15,128 bases of DNA from assembly GCA_021604265.1 (NCBI GenBank), contig BQIY01000015.1, forward strand, positions 1 through 15,128, in the 5' to 3' direction. Made by a program: the position numbers and the translations under genes. This stretch comes from Nitrospirales bacterium. GTDB taxonomy: Bacteria; Nitrospirota; Nitrospiria; Nitrospirales; UBA8639. Position 1 is the stretch's first letter, and every line of letters begins with the position of its first letter. The notes beneath the pieces were generated by a model. It saw only the letters and a program-made list of their open reading frames with translations, did no database searches and was not told the DNA's origin. Positions 6,928-14,672 of this stretch are shown here, one piece after another.

Positions 6928-7953
6928 ATGGATTCGGTTACACAACTGGCACTCGGGGCGGCGGTCGGAGAAGCGACCCTGGGGAGAAAAGTCGGCAACA
7001 AGGCGATTTGGTGGGGAGGAATCTGCGGCACCATTCCAGACCTCGATGTCTTCATACCATTCGACGATCCCGTCACGTCATTTATTTCCCACCGGTCGTA
7101 TTCCCACTCATTGTTTATCTTAGCTCTCCTCACTCCCTGCGTCGTGTGGGTGATCTGTCGGCTCCATCCACAATTGTCAAAACACACACGAGCGTGGAGC
7201 TCATTGGTTTACCTTGCTTTTGCCACGCATGTTCTGCTGGATAGCTTTACGGCGTATGGCACACAACTATTTTGGCCTCTTTCCAATCATCCAATCATGT
7301 GGTCCACGATTTTCATTATTGATCCTTTGTATACAATACCCCTCCTCCTTGGAGTTATCGGCGCACTCGTGATAAGTCGAGAGAAGGGACTGGGACATAC
7401 AGCGAACACACTGGGCCTCATACTCAGTACACTCTATTTATCATGGACTATCGTTGCCAAATGGCATGTAGAGCACTTCGTCCAAGAACGCTTAGTAGCG
7501 CAACAAATACCCCATACACAGATACTCGTCCAACCAACTCCAATCAATTCGCTTCTCTGGAGAGTCTTGATCATGAAGGAAAATGGCTACGCAGAAGCCT
7601 TTTATTCAATCTTCGATCAGCACACAAATCTTCATCTCACCAATTATCCGAGTCTCACACATTTTCTAGACACGCTAATCGATCATGAACCAGTCAAAGG
7701 GCTTCATTGGTTTACGCAAGGGTTCTGGGGGATCAGACTGCAAGACAATCTGATCGTCATCTCCGATCTACGTATGGGAATGGAGCCAAATTATGCGTTT
7801 AGCTTTAACATCGGGGAAAATCGGGGAACACAAACTTTGCCCATCGCCAGCGAAAGACGAGCGTCGGCTGCCAATTGGGGGCAGGTACTTCGTTGGGTTT
7901 GGAAACGAATATGGGATGCGTCCGGGGAGGACAAAATTCATCCTAAAAAATAA
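6928..7953 (+). CDS. YdjM-type membrane-bound metal-dependent hydrolase family protein
   Basis: Member of the YdjM family (PF04307), described as inner-membrane, putatively metal-dependent hydrolases; the true substrate is unknown and E. coli ydjM belongs to the SOS response. The 341-residue product begins with the hallmark MDSVTQLALGAAVGEATLG. Candidate metal ligands follow: PDLD (37-40), HRSYSHS (55-61), HVLLDSFTAYGTQLFWP (101-117) and IDPLYT (131-136). Several hydrophobic spans lie between about 60 and 180. The C-terminal 150 residues are soluble and poorly conserved. AAAGGGATTCGT precedes the ATG, a weak ribosome site. It stands alone between a divergent FKBP gene and a co-directional SDR gene 263 bases away; no LexA box is seen. 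Confidence 0.88.
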   Translation: MDSVTQLALGAAVGEATLGRKVGNKAIWWGGICGTIPDLDVFIPFDDPVTSFISHRSYSHSLFILALLTPCVVWVICRLHPQLSKHTRAWSSLVYLAFATHVLLDSFTAYGTQLFWPLSNHPIMWSTIFIIDPLYTIPLLLGVIGALVISREKGLGHTANTLGLILSTLYLSWTIVAKWHVEHFVQERLVAQQIPHTQILVQPTPINSLLWRVLIMKENGYAEAFYSIFDQHTNLHLTNYPSLTHFLDTLIDHEPVKGLHWFTQGFWGIRLQDNLIVISDLRMGMEPNYAFSFNIGENRGTQTLPIASERRASAANWGQVLRWVWKRIWDASGEDKIHPKK

Positions 7954-8079
7954 TTGTAGACCTGATGGCCATCACGAATGAGTGCGCATCTTACTTCATA
8001 GGTCGGCTGAGGTTCTCAGGGGAACTGAAACGTCAAAAACATCCTGCGGCACCCGACTACTTCCCTATGATCGATGAGT

Positions 8080-8097
8080 GAAGAGAGTCGGCTCTTC
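8080..8097 (+). terminator. GAAGAG/CTCTTC hairpin after the YdjM-like gene
   Basis: A perfect 6-bp stem with a six-base AGTCGG loop, followed by TTCAAAATTCTT. It lies about 130 bases past the YdjM-like stop. A competing pair CCGACT/AGTCGG starts upstream at about 8053. It is a weak terminator candidate. Confidence 0.25.
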
Positions 8098-8150
8098 TTC
8101 AAAATTCTTCGACAGTGGAAGCATGCGCAACTAGGCGCCTCACAGCAAAG

Positions 8151-8179
8151 TTGACAGTCACCTGCAATCCTGACATTTT
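8151..8179 (+). promoter_or_regulatory. Candidate promoter for the SDR gene
   Basis: A perfect -35 hexamer TTGACA (8151-8156) is followed after 17 bases by the poor -10 CATTTT (8174-8179). If used, the leader would be about 30 bases and include the strong AAAAGGAGAG ribosome site. Confidence 0.3.
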
Positions 8180-8216
8180 AGAATCAACACTTCTATCTTA
8201 GAAAAGGAGAGAGATA

Positions 8217-8969
8217 ATGGGAAACAAACTTGAAGGAAAAGTCGCCGTCATCACGGGAGGAAACAGCGGGATAGGCTTGGCGACCGCCAAACTCTTTCAA
8301 GTTGAAGGCGCGACCGTGGTGATCACGGGCCTCCGGCAGGAAGCCGTTGACAACGCCGTCAAAGAGATCGGAGGAACAAGTGTTGGATTTGTCTCAGATG
8401 CCGGCAATATGAATGATATTCAAACACTCTATGCGAATATACAGAAGAACGTTGGGAAGATCGATGTGCTGTTTCTCAATGCTGGGATAGCGACATTTGG
8501 GCCCTTCACATCAATGGATGAAGCTACTTTCGATCACATGGTCAATGTGAATTTCAAAGGCCTGTTCTTTAATGTGCAAAAAGCCTTACCGCTCTTGAAC
8601 GAAGGCGCATCGGTCATTTTCAATACATCCATTGCCGATCAAAAAGGATTTCCCTCGACTAATGTCTATGCCGCAACCAAGGCCGCCGTGCGCAGTCTTG
8701 CCAGAACGTTGGCTGGCGAACTCTATGAAAGCAAAATCCGCGTCAATGCTCTCGCCCCAGGACCAATCGATACACCAATTTTTGAAAAAGTTGGAATACC
8801 TCAAGAAGCCGTTAGAGATGTAAAAGGTGGTTTTGCTAATGAAAATCCCATGAAACGCATGGGTACCTCCGAAGAAATCGCCAAAGCCGCTTTATTTCTA
8901 GCCTCGGCTGATTCCTCCTACATTATGGGCATCGACTTGACCGTCGATGGAGGAATGACACAGCTGTAG
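8217..8969 (+). CDS. Short-chain dehydrogenase/reductase, complete
   Basis: Classical SDR oxidoreductase using NAD(P)H; the substrate is unknown. AAGGAG lies upstream of the ATG at good spacing. The 250-residue product has the Rossmann dinucleotide motif TGGNSGIG (13-20), NAG (88-90), N111, and the catalytic S138, Y151 and K155 (YAATK). The C-terminal block ends DLTVDGGMTQL. The residue after beta-2 is R40 in ITGLR, which hints at NADP preference (inference). All catalytic residues are present and the length is typical, so it is probably functional. It stands alone, convergent with the peptidase gene. Its last 54 codons recur as a separate fragment at 14462-14623. Confidence 0.94.
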   Translation: MGNKLEGKVAVITGGNSGIGLATAKLFQVEGATVVITGLRQEAVDNAVKEIGGTSVGFVSDAGNMNDIQTLYANIQKNVGKIDVLFLNAGIATFGPFTSMDEATFDHMVNVNFKGLFFNVQKALPLLNEGASVIFNTSIADQKGFPSTNVYAATKAAVRSLARTLAGELYESKIRVNALAPGPIDTPIFEKVGIPQEAVRDVKGGFANENPMKRMGTSEEIAKAALFLASADSSYIMGIDLTVDGGMTQL

Positions 8970-9135
8970 AAGCAAAAAATAGAAATATGCCACACCGAGA
9001 AACTGGCAGCGTAAGCTTCCTCATAATTTTGCAAAATTCTAAACGAAAGACTTGTCGGTTCTTTGGTTGAGTCCGGTCAAACAGCATCGGCAAACGTTAA
9101 CTCTTTATAGAATCTTTATTGGAACATTCCCTGCT

Positions 9136-11550
9136 CTAATCGTTAGTGGAAAATGTCCACATAAAATAGGCCTGATCTCGAAACCTCCAACCGCTTTCTA
9201 GTTTGGTCCAATAACGTACAAAGATACGCCCAAACTTTGGAAGTCCTTGGACTAATAGTTCGCTTGACTGTCCCATATTCCGATTCAGAATGTTTGCTTT
9301 ACCCTTTTTGGTACCAATCCACATCCAATGCTGAAAATCATCTGCCGTGAGCTTTCCTTTAAAAGTAACCGTTGTCTTTCTCAACAATGACAAGGGACGT
9401 GGCTCCAGAATTTTGGGAACTGATATCGCAGTATATTGTGCATCAACAAAACTCCAATTGTCTGTTTTGTACCAAAGGCGAACATATATTGCGCCACCAT
9501 TAATCGGAAGATCATCGACCAATGCCGATAAGGTGTTTTTATCCAAAGGTCCACTATTATAAACATTGCTTTTTCCTGTAGCCTTTCCAACATACAGCCA
9601 CCAGTCTGTAATGGGTGTCCCGTTCGAAGACCATTCAAATACGGCTGAGGAATCATTCAGTGTATCTCCTGGAACCGGATTCGTGACCTGAGGGTCACCG
9701 GCAACCACTGATCCGACTGCTGCAAAGGCATCGATAATTCCGAATCCTGAATCTCTGTCAACTCCTTCATCCTCAATATCGAGAGCCGTTGACGTAAGCA
9801 CATCCCAAACTTCATTCGAAGTAAGATTGGGATTGGCATCGAGAACTAGAGCAGCAATCGCAGCAGCATGAGGCGCTGCAGCAGACGTACCAAAAAATGG
9901 ATTAAAGCCTGGGGTCGAGGTGCTTACACCATCCGCTGCAGCAAGATCCGGCTTTTGCCTTACCGCTCCACCTGTTGATGAAAAGTTTCCGGGGGTAATT
10001 GGAGTGCCGTTTTCCTCAAAAAATATTTGCCGAGGACCATCTGAGCTAAAGGTTTCAACTGGATTCTCGGAACCACCCGTGAAGGTTCCTCCGTTCGCTG
10101 TCGAAACATCAACGGCAGCCACACCAAAGGCCCCAGAAGCTGCCGCGTGACCAGATGTTTGACCAGCTGTCGAAAATTCTAACTGACCGCGATGGGTATT
10201 CAAGTGAAGATAGCGATCTTGTCCAGAGTTTTTGACAATGACAAGACGGTTTCCGACATCATTAAAAAGTTCAGAATCAATGATTTCGAATGGATCTTGC
10301 GTACCAGACTGCACATTCGTGGAGGCATCGAAGACTTCCGTTAGATCCGCACTTAATAGATATAAGTCATAATCATTCCCCGAACTTCCCTGCGGATCGG
10401 CCCACGTTAAGGTAAAGACAAAAGGAGAATCGGTGGAAATGGGATTCGAATTATTTCCTTCTCCGAAATCGTGAGCAATGACGCCTTCTCCAAGAACAGA
10501 GGGAGCTACGGTGGCCTCAAAATCCCCCTCCCAAGCTCCTGAAGTCCCATCATTCACATTCCCTGAATTTCCAGCGGAAGAAAAATATAGCCCTCCATTG
10601 CTCCCGACTGAGTTCACGGCCTGAGCTATGATTCCATCTTGAAATACAGGTTCTGCAAAATAAAAAATATCATCCACAATGACTTCTGCACCTGCAGCGC
10701 GAAGGGCCTTGATATTTGTTGCAAAAGATGCTTGCCCCTCGAATGCTGTTGCAAAAAGAAGTTCAGCTCCAGGAACAAGATCGTGGACAATCTCCAACAT
10801 AGCTGTCCCCTCATCTCCAGAACCGGCTTGGCTAGGTAATACCGTCACATTATCAGGAAGATCACCTGTCGCTTGTCGTTCGGACAACGAGTCCACACCG
10901 TCAGATAACACGCCAATCTTTATCCCCGTGCCATCAACTCCAAAGGACTCTCGAGCTTGATCCACCTTATGCGCAACATCGCCTTCTGAAATGTTGACGG
11001 CTGAACTATTATGAGAATTCGTCATCATCTTATCGACCGGTTTAATAAACTGAACTTCTGGAATCCCAGCAACCTGCTCTATCTGATCAATAGAAACCTT
11101 TGCTCGAATTGCACGATATTTTGGAAACTGATTCACGATCGTTCCTCCAGCAGCTTCAATTTGAGCTAATACGGACTCGGAAATATCGGCCTGAATATCG
11201 ACAAGTGTCGTATTGTCGCGACGAAATTCCACGCGACTTCGTAATGTCGCCACACCGCTTGCTATTGCATCACCCCGACGCATTTTACTGGCATACCAAA
11301 GCCTGGAACTTATCTTTTGTTGGACAGGCGATCGGGAGGATTTTTCATACGCTAGCGCTTGAATTTGCTGCAAGGCTGACTGTGTAATGGGAACACGATC
11401 CGAGGCATTCGCTGAACTCAGCGTCAAGCCTATCATGAGCAATAATGTGACGAACACATTGCCATGCCAGGCGAGCTTATATGGAAGCAGTAGGGGTACA
11501 TCCTTACACAAAAACAGATCGAACTTTTTCTTCAGATGTTTTCTCAACAT
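9136..11550 (-). CDS. Secreted S8/S53-like serine peptidase with Glu in place of the catalytic His
   Basis: Subtilisin-fold secreted endopeptidase of 804 residues. AGGAGGG lies 7 bases before the ATG. A positively charged N-terminus leads to a hydrophobic segment (about 31-45) with likely cleavage after SANA (49). A propeptide-like region spans about 51-180. In the catalytic domain (about 205-610), D217 (VLSDGVDS) is the usual Asp, but the HGTH position reads D-E247-G-T. The oxyanion Asn is N328 (SSAGNSG) and the serine is S556 (GTSAAAPH). This Asp-Glu-Ser arrangement resembles the S53-like class recalled from domain databases. A PPC-like beta domain is inserted near 376-440 (TWADPQGSSGNDYDLYLLS). 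The C-terminus carries two similar repeats (650-708 and 741-798). It is downstream of a second subtilase but behind a terminator, so it is probably a separate transcript. Confidence 0.9.
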   Translation of the reverse strand: MLRKHLKKKFDLFLCKDVPLLLPYKLAWHGNVFVTLLLMIGLTLSSANASDRVPITQSALQQIQALAYEKSSRSPVQQKISSRLWYASKMRRGDAIASGVATLRSRVEFRRDNTTLVDIQADISESVLAQIEAAGGTIVNQFPKYRAIRAKVSIDQIEQVAGIPEVQFIKPVDKMMTNSHNSSAVNISEGDVAHKVDQARESFGVDGTGIKIGVLSDGVDSLSERQATGDLPDNVTVLPSQAGSGDEGTAMLEIVHDLVPGAELLFATAFEGQASFATNIKALRAAGAEVIVDDIFYFAEPVFQDGIIAQAVNSVGSNGGLYFSSAGNSGNVNDGTSGAWEGDFEATVAPSVLGEGVIAHDFGEGNNSNPISTDSPFVFTLTWADPQGSSGNDYDLYLLSADLTEVFDASTNVQSGTQDPFEIIDSELFNDVGNRLVIVKNSGQDRYLHLNTHRGQLEFSTAGQTSGHAAASGAFGVAAVDVSTANGGTFTGGSENPVETFSSDGPRQIFFEENGTPITPGNFSSTGGAVRQKPDLAAADGVSTSTPGFNPFFGTSAAAPHAAAIAALVLDANPNLTSNEVWDVLTSTALDIEDEGVDRDSGFGIIDAFAAVGSVVAGDPQVTNPVPGDTLNDSSAVFEWSSNGTPITDWWLYVGKATGKSNVYNSGPLDKNTLSALVDDLPINGGAIYVRLWYKTDNWSFVDAQYTAISVPKILEPRPLSLLRKTTVTFKGKLTADDFQHWMWIGTKKGKANILNRNMGQSSELLVQGLPKFGRIFVRYWTKLESGWRFRDQAYFMWTFSTND

Positions 11551-11857
11551 TGTGAAACCCTCCTAGTAACCTAATGCAGAAAATTTTTATTGCTTCTTCG
11601 TTACAGGATTGTACACAGCTATCCATTATTGCTGTTTACTCATCCGAAATTTTTCAAATTTCTGAAATGAGTGGAATTCGACATTCCTATTGAAAATTCA
11701 CTTAACTTGGTTTAGGAAGAGAGGTGCAATGTGTATACCAAGGGAGTTGAAGAGAAAACCAAAGTTTTGAAATTACCATTATTACTTCGGCTTTCTAAGA
11801 ACAATTCTAATTCATATAAAAGCAAATCGTAAGAATGCTTCAAACGTTATAAGCAAA

Positions 11858-11897
11858 TTCGTATCTCATTACGTTCGTATTGTATCTAAATGGATAA
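11858..11897. promoter_or_regulatory. AT-rich two-half-site element, copy 1
   Basis: On the plus strand it begins TTCGTATCT, carries a second GTATCTA about 20 bases later and ends TGGATAA. A 39-base element at 14278-14316 has the same order and nearly the same spacing (one base shorter). This copy lies about 310 bases upstream of the 804-residue peptidase start. It may bind a shared regulator, but chance in AT-rich DNA is not excluded. Confidence 0.35.
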
Positions 11898-11936
11898 TAT
11901 GGGAAGAGTTGACTCGCGTGAGAAATCGCATACGAA

Positions 11937-11968
11937 AAGGGGACGCTGATTTGCCTCAACGCCCCCTT
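11937..11968 (-). terminator. Rho-independent terminator of the 626-residue peptidase gene
   Basis: GGGGACGCTGA (11939-11949) and TCAACGCCCCC (11956-11966) pair at 9 of 11 positions around a 6-base loop; AA/TT at 11937-11938 and 11967-11968 extend the stem. Reading the minus strand, the stem is followed by TTTTCGTAT. It starts about 28 bases beyond the peptidase stop codon, which is ideal placement. Confidence 0.75.
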
Positions 11969-11995
11969 CCCTTGAATAATCCAGGTATTCTTGAA

Positions 11996-13876
11996 TTATT
12001 CGTTATAAAGATTGACTTGCATTCCAAGACGAAGATTCGAACTCGTGTCACGATTCGCATAGCGATTGACTTTAAACGTGTAGTACCCTGAGACATTCGG
12101 CGTAAACTCTACTCTCTCAAATGAGTTATCCCACGAAGCCGAACTGCCAACAAAGTTTCCATTGGGGTCATAGACACGAAAATCGAGATCCATTCCGATA
12201 GGATGCGCATCGGTACGATGGACATAGGTATAACTGCCCCGGTTGAGCCAACTGATCACGGCTCGGACCTTATCCCATGAATTGGCAATGTAAAACTTCT
12301 TTTCGATGTAGTTGTCATTGTTTCCATCGTTACTGGCAAAGGAGTCAAAAGAACCGTTATTTCCGGTCCAATACCAATACCAGCCGTTCCAATTGGCACT
12401 GGCAAAATCAATTCCGCCTAAACCTACTTTTTCGTAGCCACCCGTAATTTGGTCTGTCGCCCCTGCTAACATATTAGCGCTAAGAAGATGCGGCCGATAT
12501 TTCAAAAAAGTTCTCTGCGACATCATGTCCGCTGCAAATGCTGCTGCGTGAGGAGAAGCCATACTAGTGCCTGGCATGGTAAATCCACCTGCAGTAATAT
12601 CAACGCCTGGCGCCGTAAGTTCTGGTTTTTCATTGCCTGTTTCCGGATCGCGCCATGATGAAAACGATGCGATCGTGTCGGTTTGATCATTATAGGCTCC
12701 GACGGCAATGACATTTAACCCATTTGCTGGAGCCCTGTTATATTCGACACTGCTACCTTCATTCCCTGCGGCATTGAAGATGGGAATATTTTTGTCATAG
12801 ACAAAATTGTCCCAGTCCCTATCTAAGGTTGTATATTCGGAATTACCTATCACCCCGTTCGATCGATTAATGACAAGAATGGGTGGATTAAGAGGTGGAA
12901 TTATTTGAATATTCCCAATTTTAAACCCATAGAGATCTATAGAAGTTGGGAGAACAGCTCCACCACGACAATAGAGAAATGAGTCGGGAGATACCGCTCG
13001 GATAATCCCCCCTACATTTCTCGAGTGATTAGTCTCGGTCCCGGATAAACGATCGTAATTGTTGATTCTTGATTCATCGGCGCAACCACTCTCCGTCATA
13101 TAGATCCCAATATTATTCCCGCGCGTGGCAGGATTATTGAGAGCTGTTGGATTTATGCTCGTGTCAACCATGGCTTGGGCAATCTCGTCTTGTGGTTCTT
13201 GGTAGAGCTCAATCCCACTCACCATTCTATCGTGTGCAAGAGCGTCAATCTCCTGCCTTGTGAGTTCCATGGTGATTGTTTGTCGACCATCTTTTAGTGC
13301 TTGAAGCACAGCCTTTTTATTTTCTAACCCATGTTTTTTCGACCAGGCAGAAATTTGAGATTTCTGCATTTCCAATTGTTTCAAGTTGCGATTACGAATC
13401 GCCGCAGCATCCATATCTGCACGACTTCGCAGTTCCGCATCAGAAAGCTGGCGATTATTGAGGGTTTCCCCGGTGGTCCGTCCTTGCACGATCTCCCCGC
13501 CACCTGATTGCGGCACTTCCCGGCTCACTGGCACTTCCACGTCTAACGCAATATTGACCTTCACTCGACCGGATTGTGCACGGCCCTGCACCGCTTGATC
13601 CAAGACAGTCTGTAATTGCTTTCCTACGACCCGTCGTTCCCCACGTGGGAGCGTCTTCTCACTAACCTGCTGCCCCAGCCGATCTAGGATCTTACTCTTC
13701 ACGTTCCCCTCCTCATCGAGGTATTTCGTAAAGGTATACTCTTTCCCATTTATCACTTTGGATTTTTGGGCGGCAATTTCCATGTCCGCCGCTACCACGG
13801 GTGCGACAATCATAGAATAGCTCATGAGAACGGAGCACACTCCAGTTGTTAATTTAGATGGATGTAACATAGGCAT
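11996..13876 (-). CDS. Secreted S8 (subtilisin-like) peptidase with Glu at the catalytic Asp position
   Basis: Subtilase of 626 residues, with AGGAG 9 bases upstream of the ATG. A signal peptide covers 1-30 (APVVAA end). A long N-terminal prosegment (about 31-235) includes a charged helical stretch near 145-182 and an I9-propeptide-like end (TMELTRQEIDALAHDRMVSGIE, 202-223). In the catalytic domain, IGIYMTESG places E262 where subtilisin has Asp. H284 (NHSRNVGGII) matches the catalytic His, although the usual HGTHVAG is degenerate. N372 (NAAGNEG) is the oxyanion Asn and S438 (GTSMASPHAA) the nucleophile. C265 and C303 could form a disulfide. A PPC-like beta-sandwich ends the protein (about 535-625; MDLDFRVYDPNGNF, SGYYTFKVNRY). 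It is followed by its own terminator and then by the larger peptidase on the same strand. Confidence 0.9.
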   Translation of the reverse strand: MPMLHPSKLTTGVCSVLMSYSMIVAPVVAADMEIAAQKSKVINGKEYTFTKYLDEEGNVKSKILDRLGQQVSEKTLPRGERRVVGKQLQTVLDQAVQGRAQSGRVKVNIALDVEVPVSREVPQSGGGEIVQGRTTGETLNNRQLSDAELRSRADMDAAAIRNRNLKQLEMQKSQISAWSKKHGLENKKAVLQALKDGRQTITMELTRQEIDALAHDRMVSGIELYQEPQDEIAQAMVDTSINPTALNNPATRGNNIGIYMTESGCADESRINNYDRLSGTETNHSRNVGGIIRAVSPDSFLYCRGGAVLPTSIDLYGFKIGNIQIIPPLNPPILVINRSNGVIGNSEYTTLDRDWDNFVYDKNIPIFNAAGNEGSSVEYNRAPANGLNVIAVGAYNDQTDTIASFSSWRDPETGNEKPELTAPGVDITAGGFTMPGTSMASPHAAAFAADMMSQRTFLKYRPHLLSANMLAGATDQITGGYEKVGLGGIDFASANWNGWYWYWTGNNGSFDSFASNDGNNDNYIEKKFYIANSWDKVRAVISWLNRGSYTYVHRTDAHPIGMDLDFRVYDPNGNFVGSSASWDNSFERVEFTPNVSGYYTFKVNRYANRDTSSNLRLGMQVNLYNE

Positions 13877-13906
13877 GTTCTTCTTCTCCTTTTTTGATAA
13901 GTAAAT

Positions 13907-13919
13907 AGAGTCTGACTCT
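13907..13919. promoter_or_regulatory. AGAGTC-T-GACTCT palindrome near the peptidase start
   Basis: A perfect 6+1+6 palindrome about 31 bases upstream of the 626-residue peptidase ATG and just before its ribosome site. It could be an operator overlapping the leader, or a small mRNA structure. Confidence 0.3.
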
Positions 13920-13935
13920 CTTCATCGACTGTCGC

Positions 13936-14018
13936 AATCCTTTGATGCCCGCCCTCACGCAGGGCGACGTGCTTCTCTCAAGTAAATCTCGGAAGCCTGT
14001 CTCAGTGACAAAAGGATT
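13936..14018 (-). ncRNA. Possible structured 5' leader of the peptidase mRNA
   Basis: An outer stem can form between 13936-13944 (AATCCTTTG) and 14009-14018 (CAAAAGGATT, one bulged A). Inside it are CGCCCT/AGGGCG (13950-13955, 13961-13966; 5-base loop) and GCTTC/GAAGC. Together they would make a three-way junction, which is riboswitch-like in shape. No known riboswitch class is recognised; in particular the c-di-GMP signature is absent. The structure is only inferred by eye. Confidence 0.3.
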
Positions 14019-14277
14019 CGATTTTCAAAGAGGAGGTCTAGACTAGTCTCACCAAAGGCGCGTTAATAAGCCGTCTTCTGTGCACCGTTGGATTGGCAAT
14101 GAGAACTCACCGGTTCGTTCGTTCTTTCCTTTCCTCCTGATTGAGCAAAGCGCATACCAGGTGGATTACGCAGGGGTCTGCACTTACGTAAGCTATGGAA
14201 TCAACTGGTCTTATGGAACGGCTTGAAGTTGGCGGGAAGAAAAAACTGTAAAAAGGCTCTCAAAGAAATCAAACAGG

Positions 14278-14316
14278 TTCGTATCTATTTGACAAAAACC
14301 GTATCTATTTGGATAA
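14278..14316. repeat. Direct repeat CGTATCTATTTG x2, two-half-site element copy 2
   Basis: The 12-base word CGTATCTATTTG occurs twice exactly 20 bases apart (14280-14291 and 14300-14311), followed by GATAA. Twenty bases is about two helical turns, so two protein subunits could bind the same face. It lies about 400 bases upstream of the 626-residue peptidase and resembles the element at 11858-11897. Confidence 0.45.
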
Positions 14317-14461
14317 AAAATAGAACGACTGCATTAGGAACAGAATCAACCCATACATCATAACTTTTGCTGAACATGAAGGAAGGTGGAAAGACTGATG
14401 TGTTCTTCATCAATCCAAAAGTATAGGCATTTGAGCTGCTTACTTTCAGGAGCAATATAAG

Positions 14462-14623
14462 GCGGTTGGAGATGTGAAAGATAGGTTTGCCAAGGAGAAA
14501 CCCATGAAACGCATGGGTACCTCCGAAGAAATCGCCAAAGCCGCTTTGCTTCTAGCCTCGGCTGATTCCTCCTATATTATGGGCATCGACTTGACCGTCG
14601 ATGGAGGAATGACACAGCTGTAA
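14462..14623 (+). pseudogene. 3' remnant of a short-chain dehydrogenase gene
   Basis: The last 54 codons (stop included) of an SDR gene, colinear and in frame with 8808-8969 of the intact gene. The catalytic Ser-Tyr-Lys and Rossmann motif are absent, and an in-frame TGA lies upstream at 14432-14434, so no enzyme is encoded. The first 42 bases differ from the intact gene at 10 positions. The next 120 bases, from ATG 14504 to the stop, differ at only 4, and homology ends at the stop codon. By chance or not, AAGGAG sits 6 bases before ATG 14504, so a 39-residue peptide (MKRMGTSEE...GGMTQL) could be translated. Confidence 0.88.
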
Positions 14624-14672
14624 AGGAGAGAGGTCAAGCATTGAATTGAGATATAGTTAGCCCTGCCCACTC

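Larger units (their letters stand above)
11551..11995. other. Intergenic region between the two peptidase genes
   Basis: No gene is seen in 445 AT-rich bases. It contains the terminator of the upstream peptidase (11937-11968), an element resembling one upstream of the other peptidase (11858-11897), and the strong ribosome site of the 804-residue peptidase next to its start. A promoter for that gene must lie here; no convincing pair is recognised. Confidence 0.5.
13877..14461. other. Long intergenic region upstream of the 626-residue peptidase
   Basis: No gene is supported in these 585 bases. From left to right it holds a perfect palindrome (13907-13919), a foldable leader (13936-14018), a CTTACGTAAG palindrome (14183-14192) inside a possible TTACG/CGTAA hairpin, and a direct-repeat element (14278-14316). 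The stretch 14320-14461, just before the SDR remnant, shows nothing recognisable; upstream parts of the lost SDR gene cannot be traced. Confidence 0.5.

Noticed and set aside
6928..8969. YdjM-like and SDR genes as one operon
   Set aside because: They are separated by 263 bases with a hairpin and a TTGACA candidate before the SDR gene, and no functional link is apparent.
9025..9038. 14-base perfect palindrome AATTTTGCAAAATT between the SDR and peptidase genes
   Set aside because: It has no loop or T-run for a terminator and lies between convergent gene ends, where an operator is unlikely; AT-rich palindromes of this size occur by chance.
14108..14134. TTCG/TTTCC short tandem repeats
   Set aside because: Only two to three imperfect units; not enough for a functional microsatellite or phase-variation tract.
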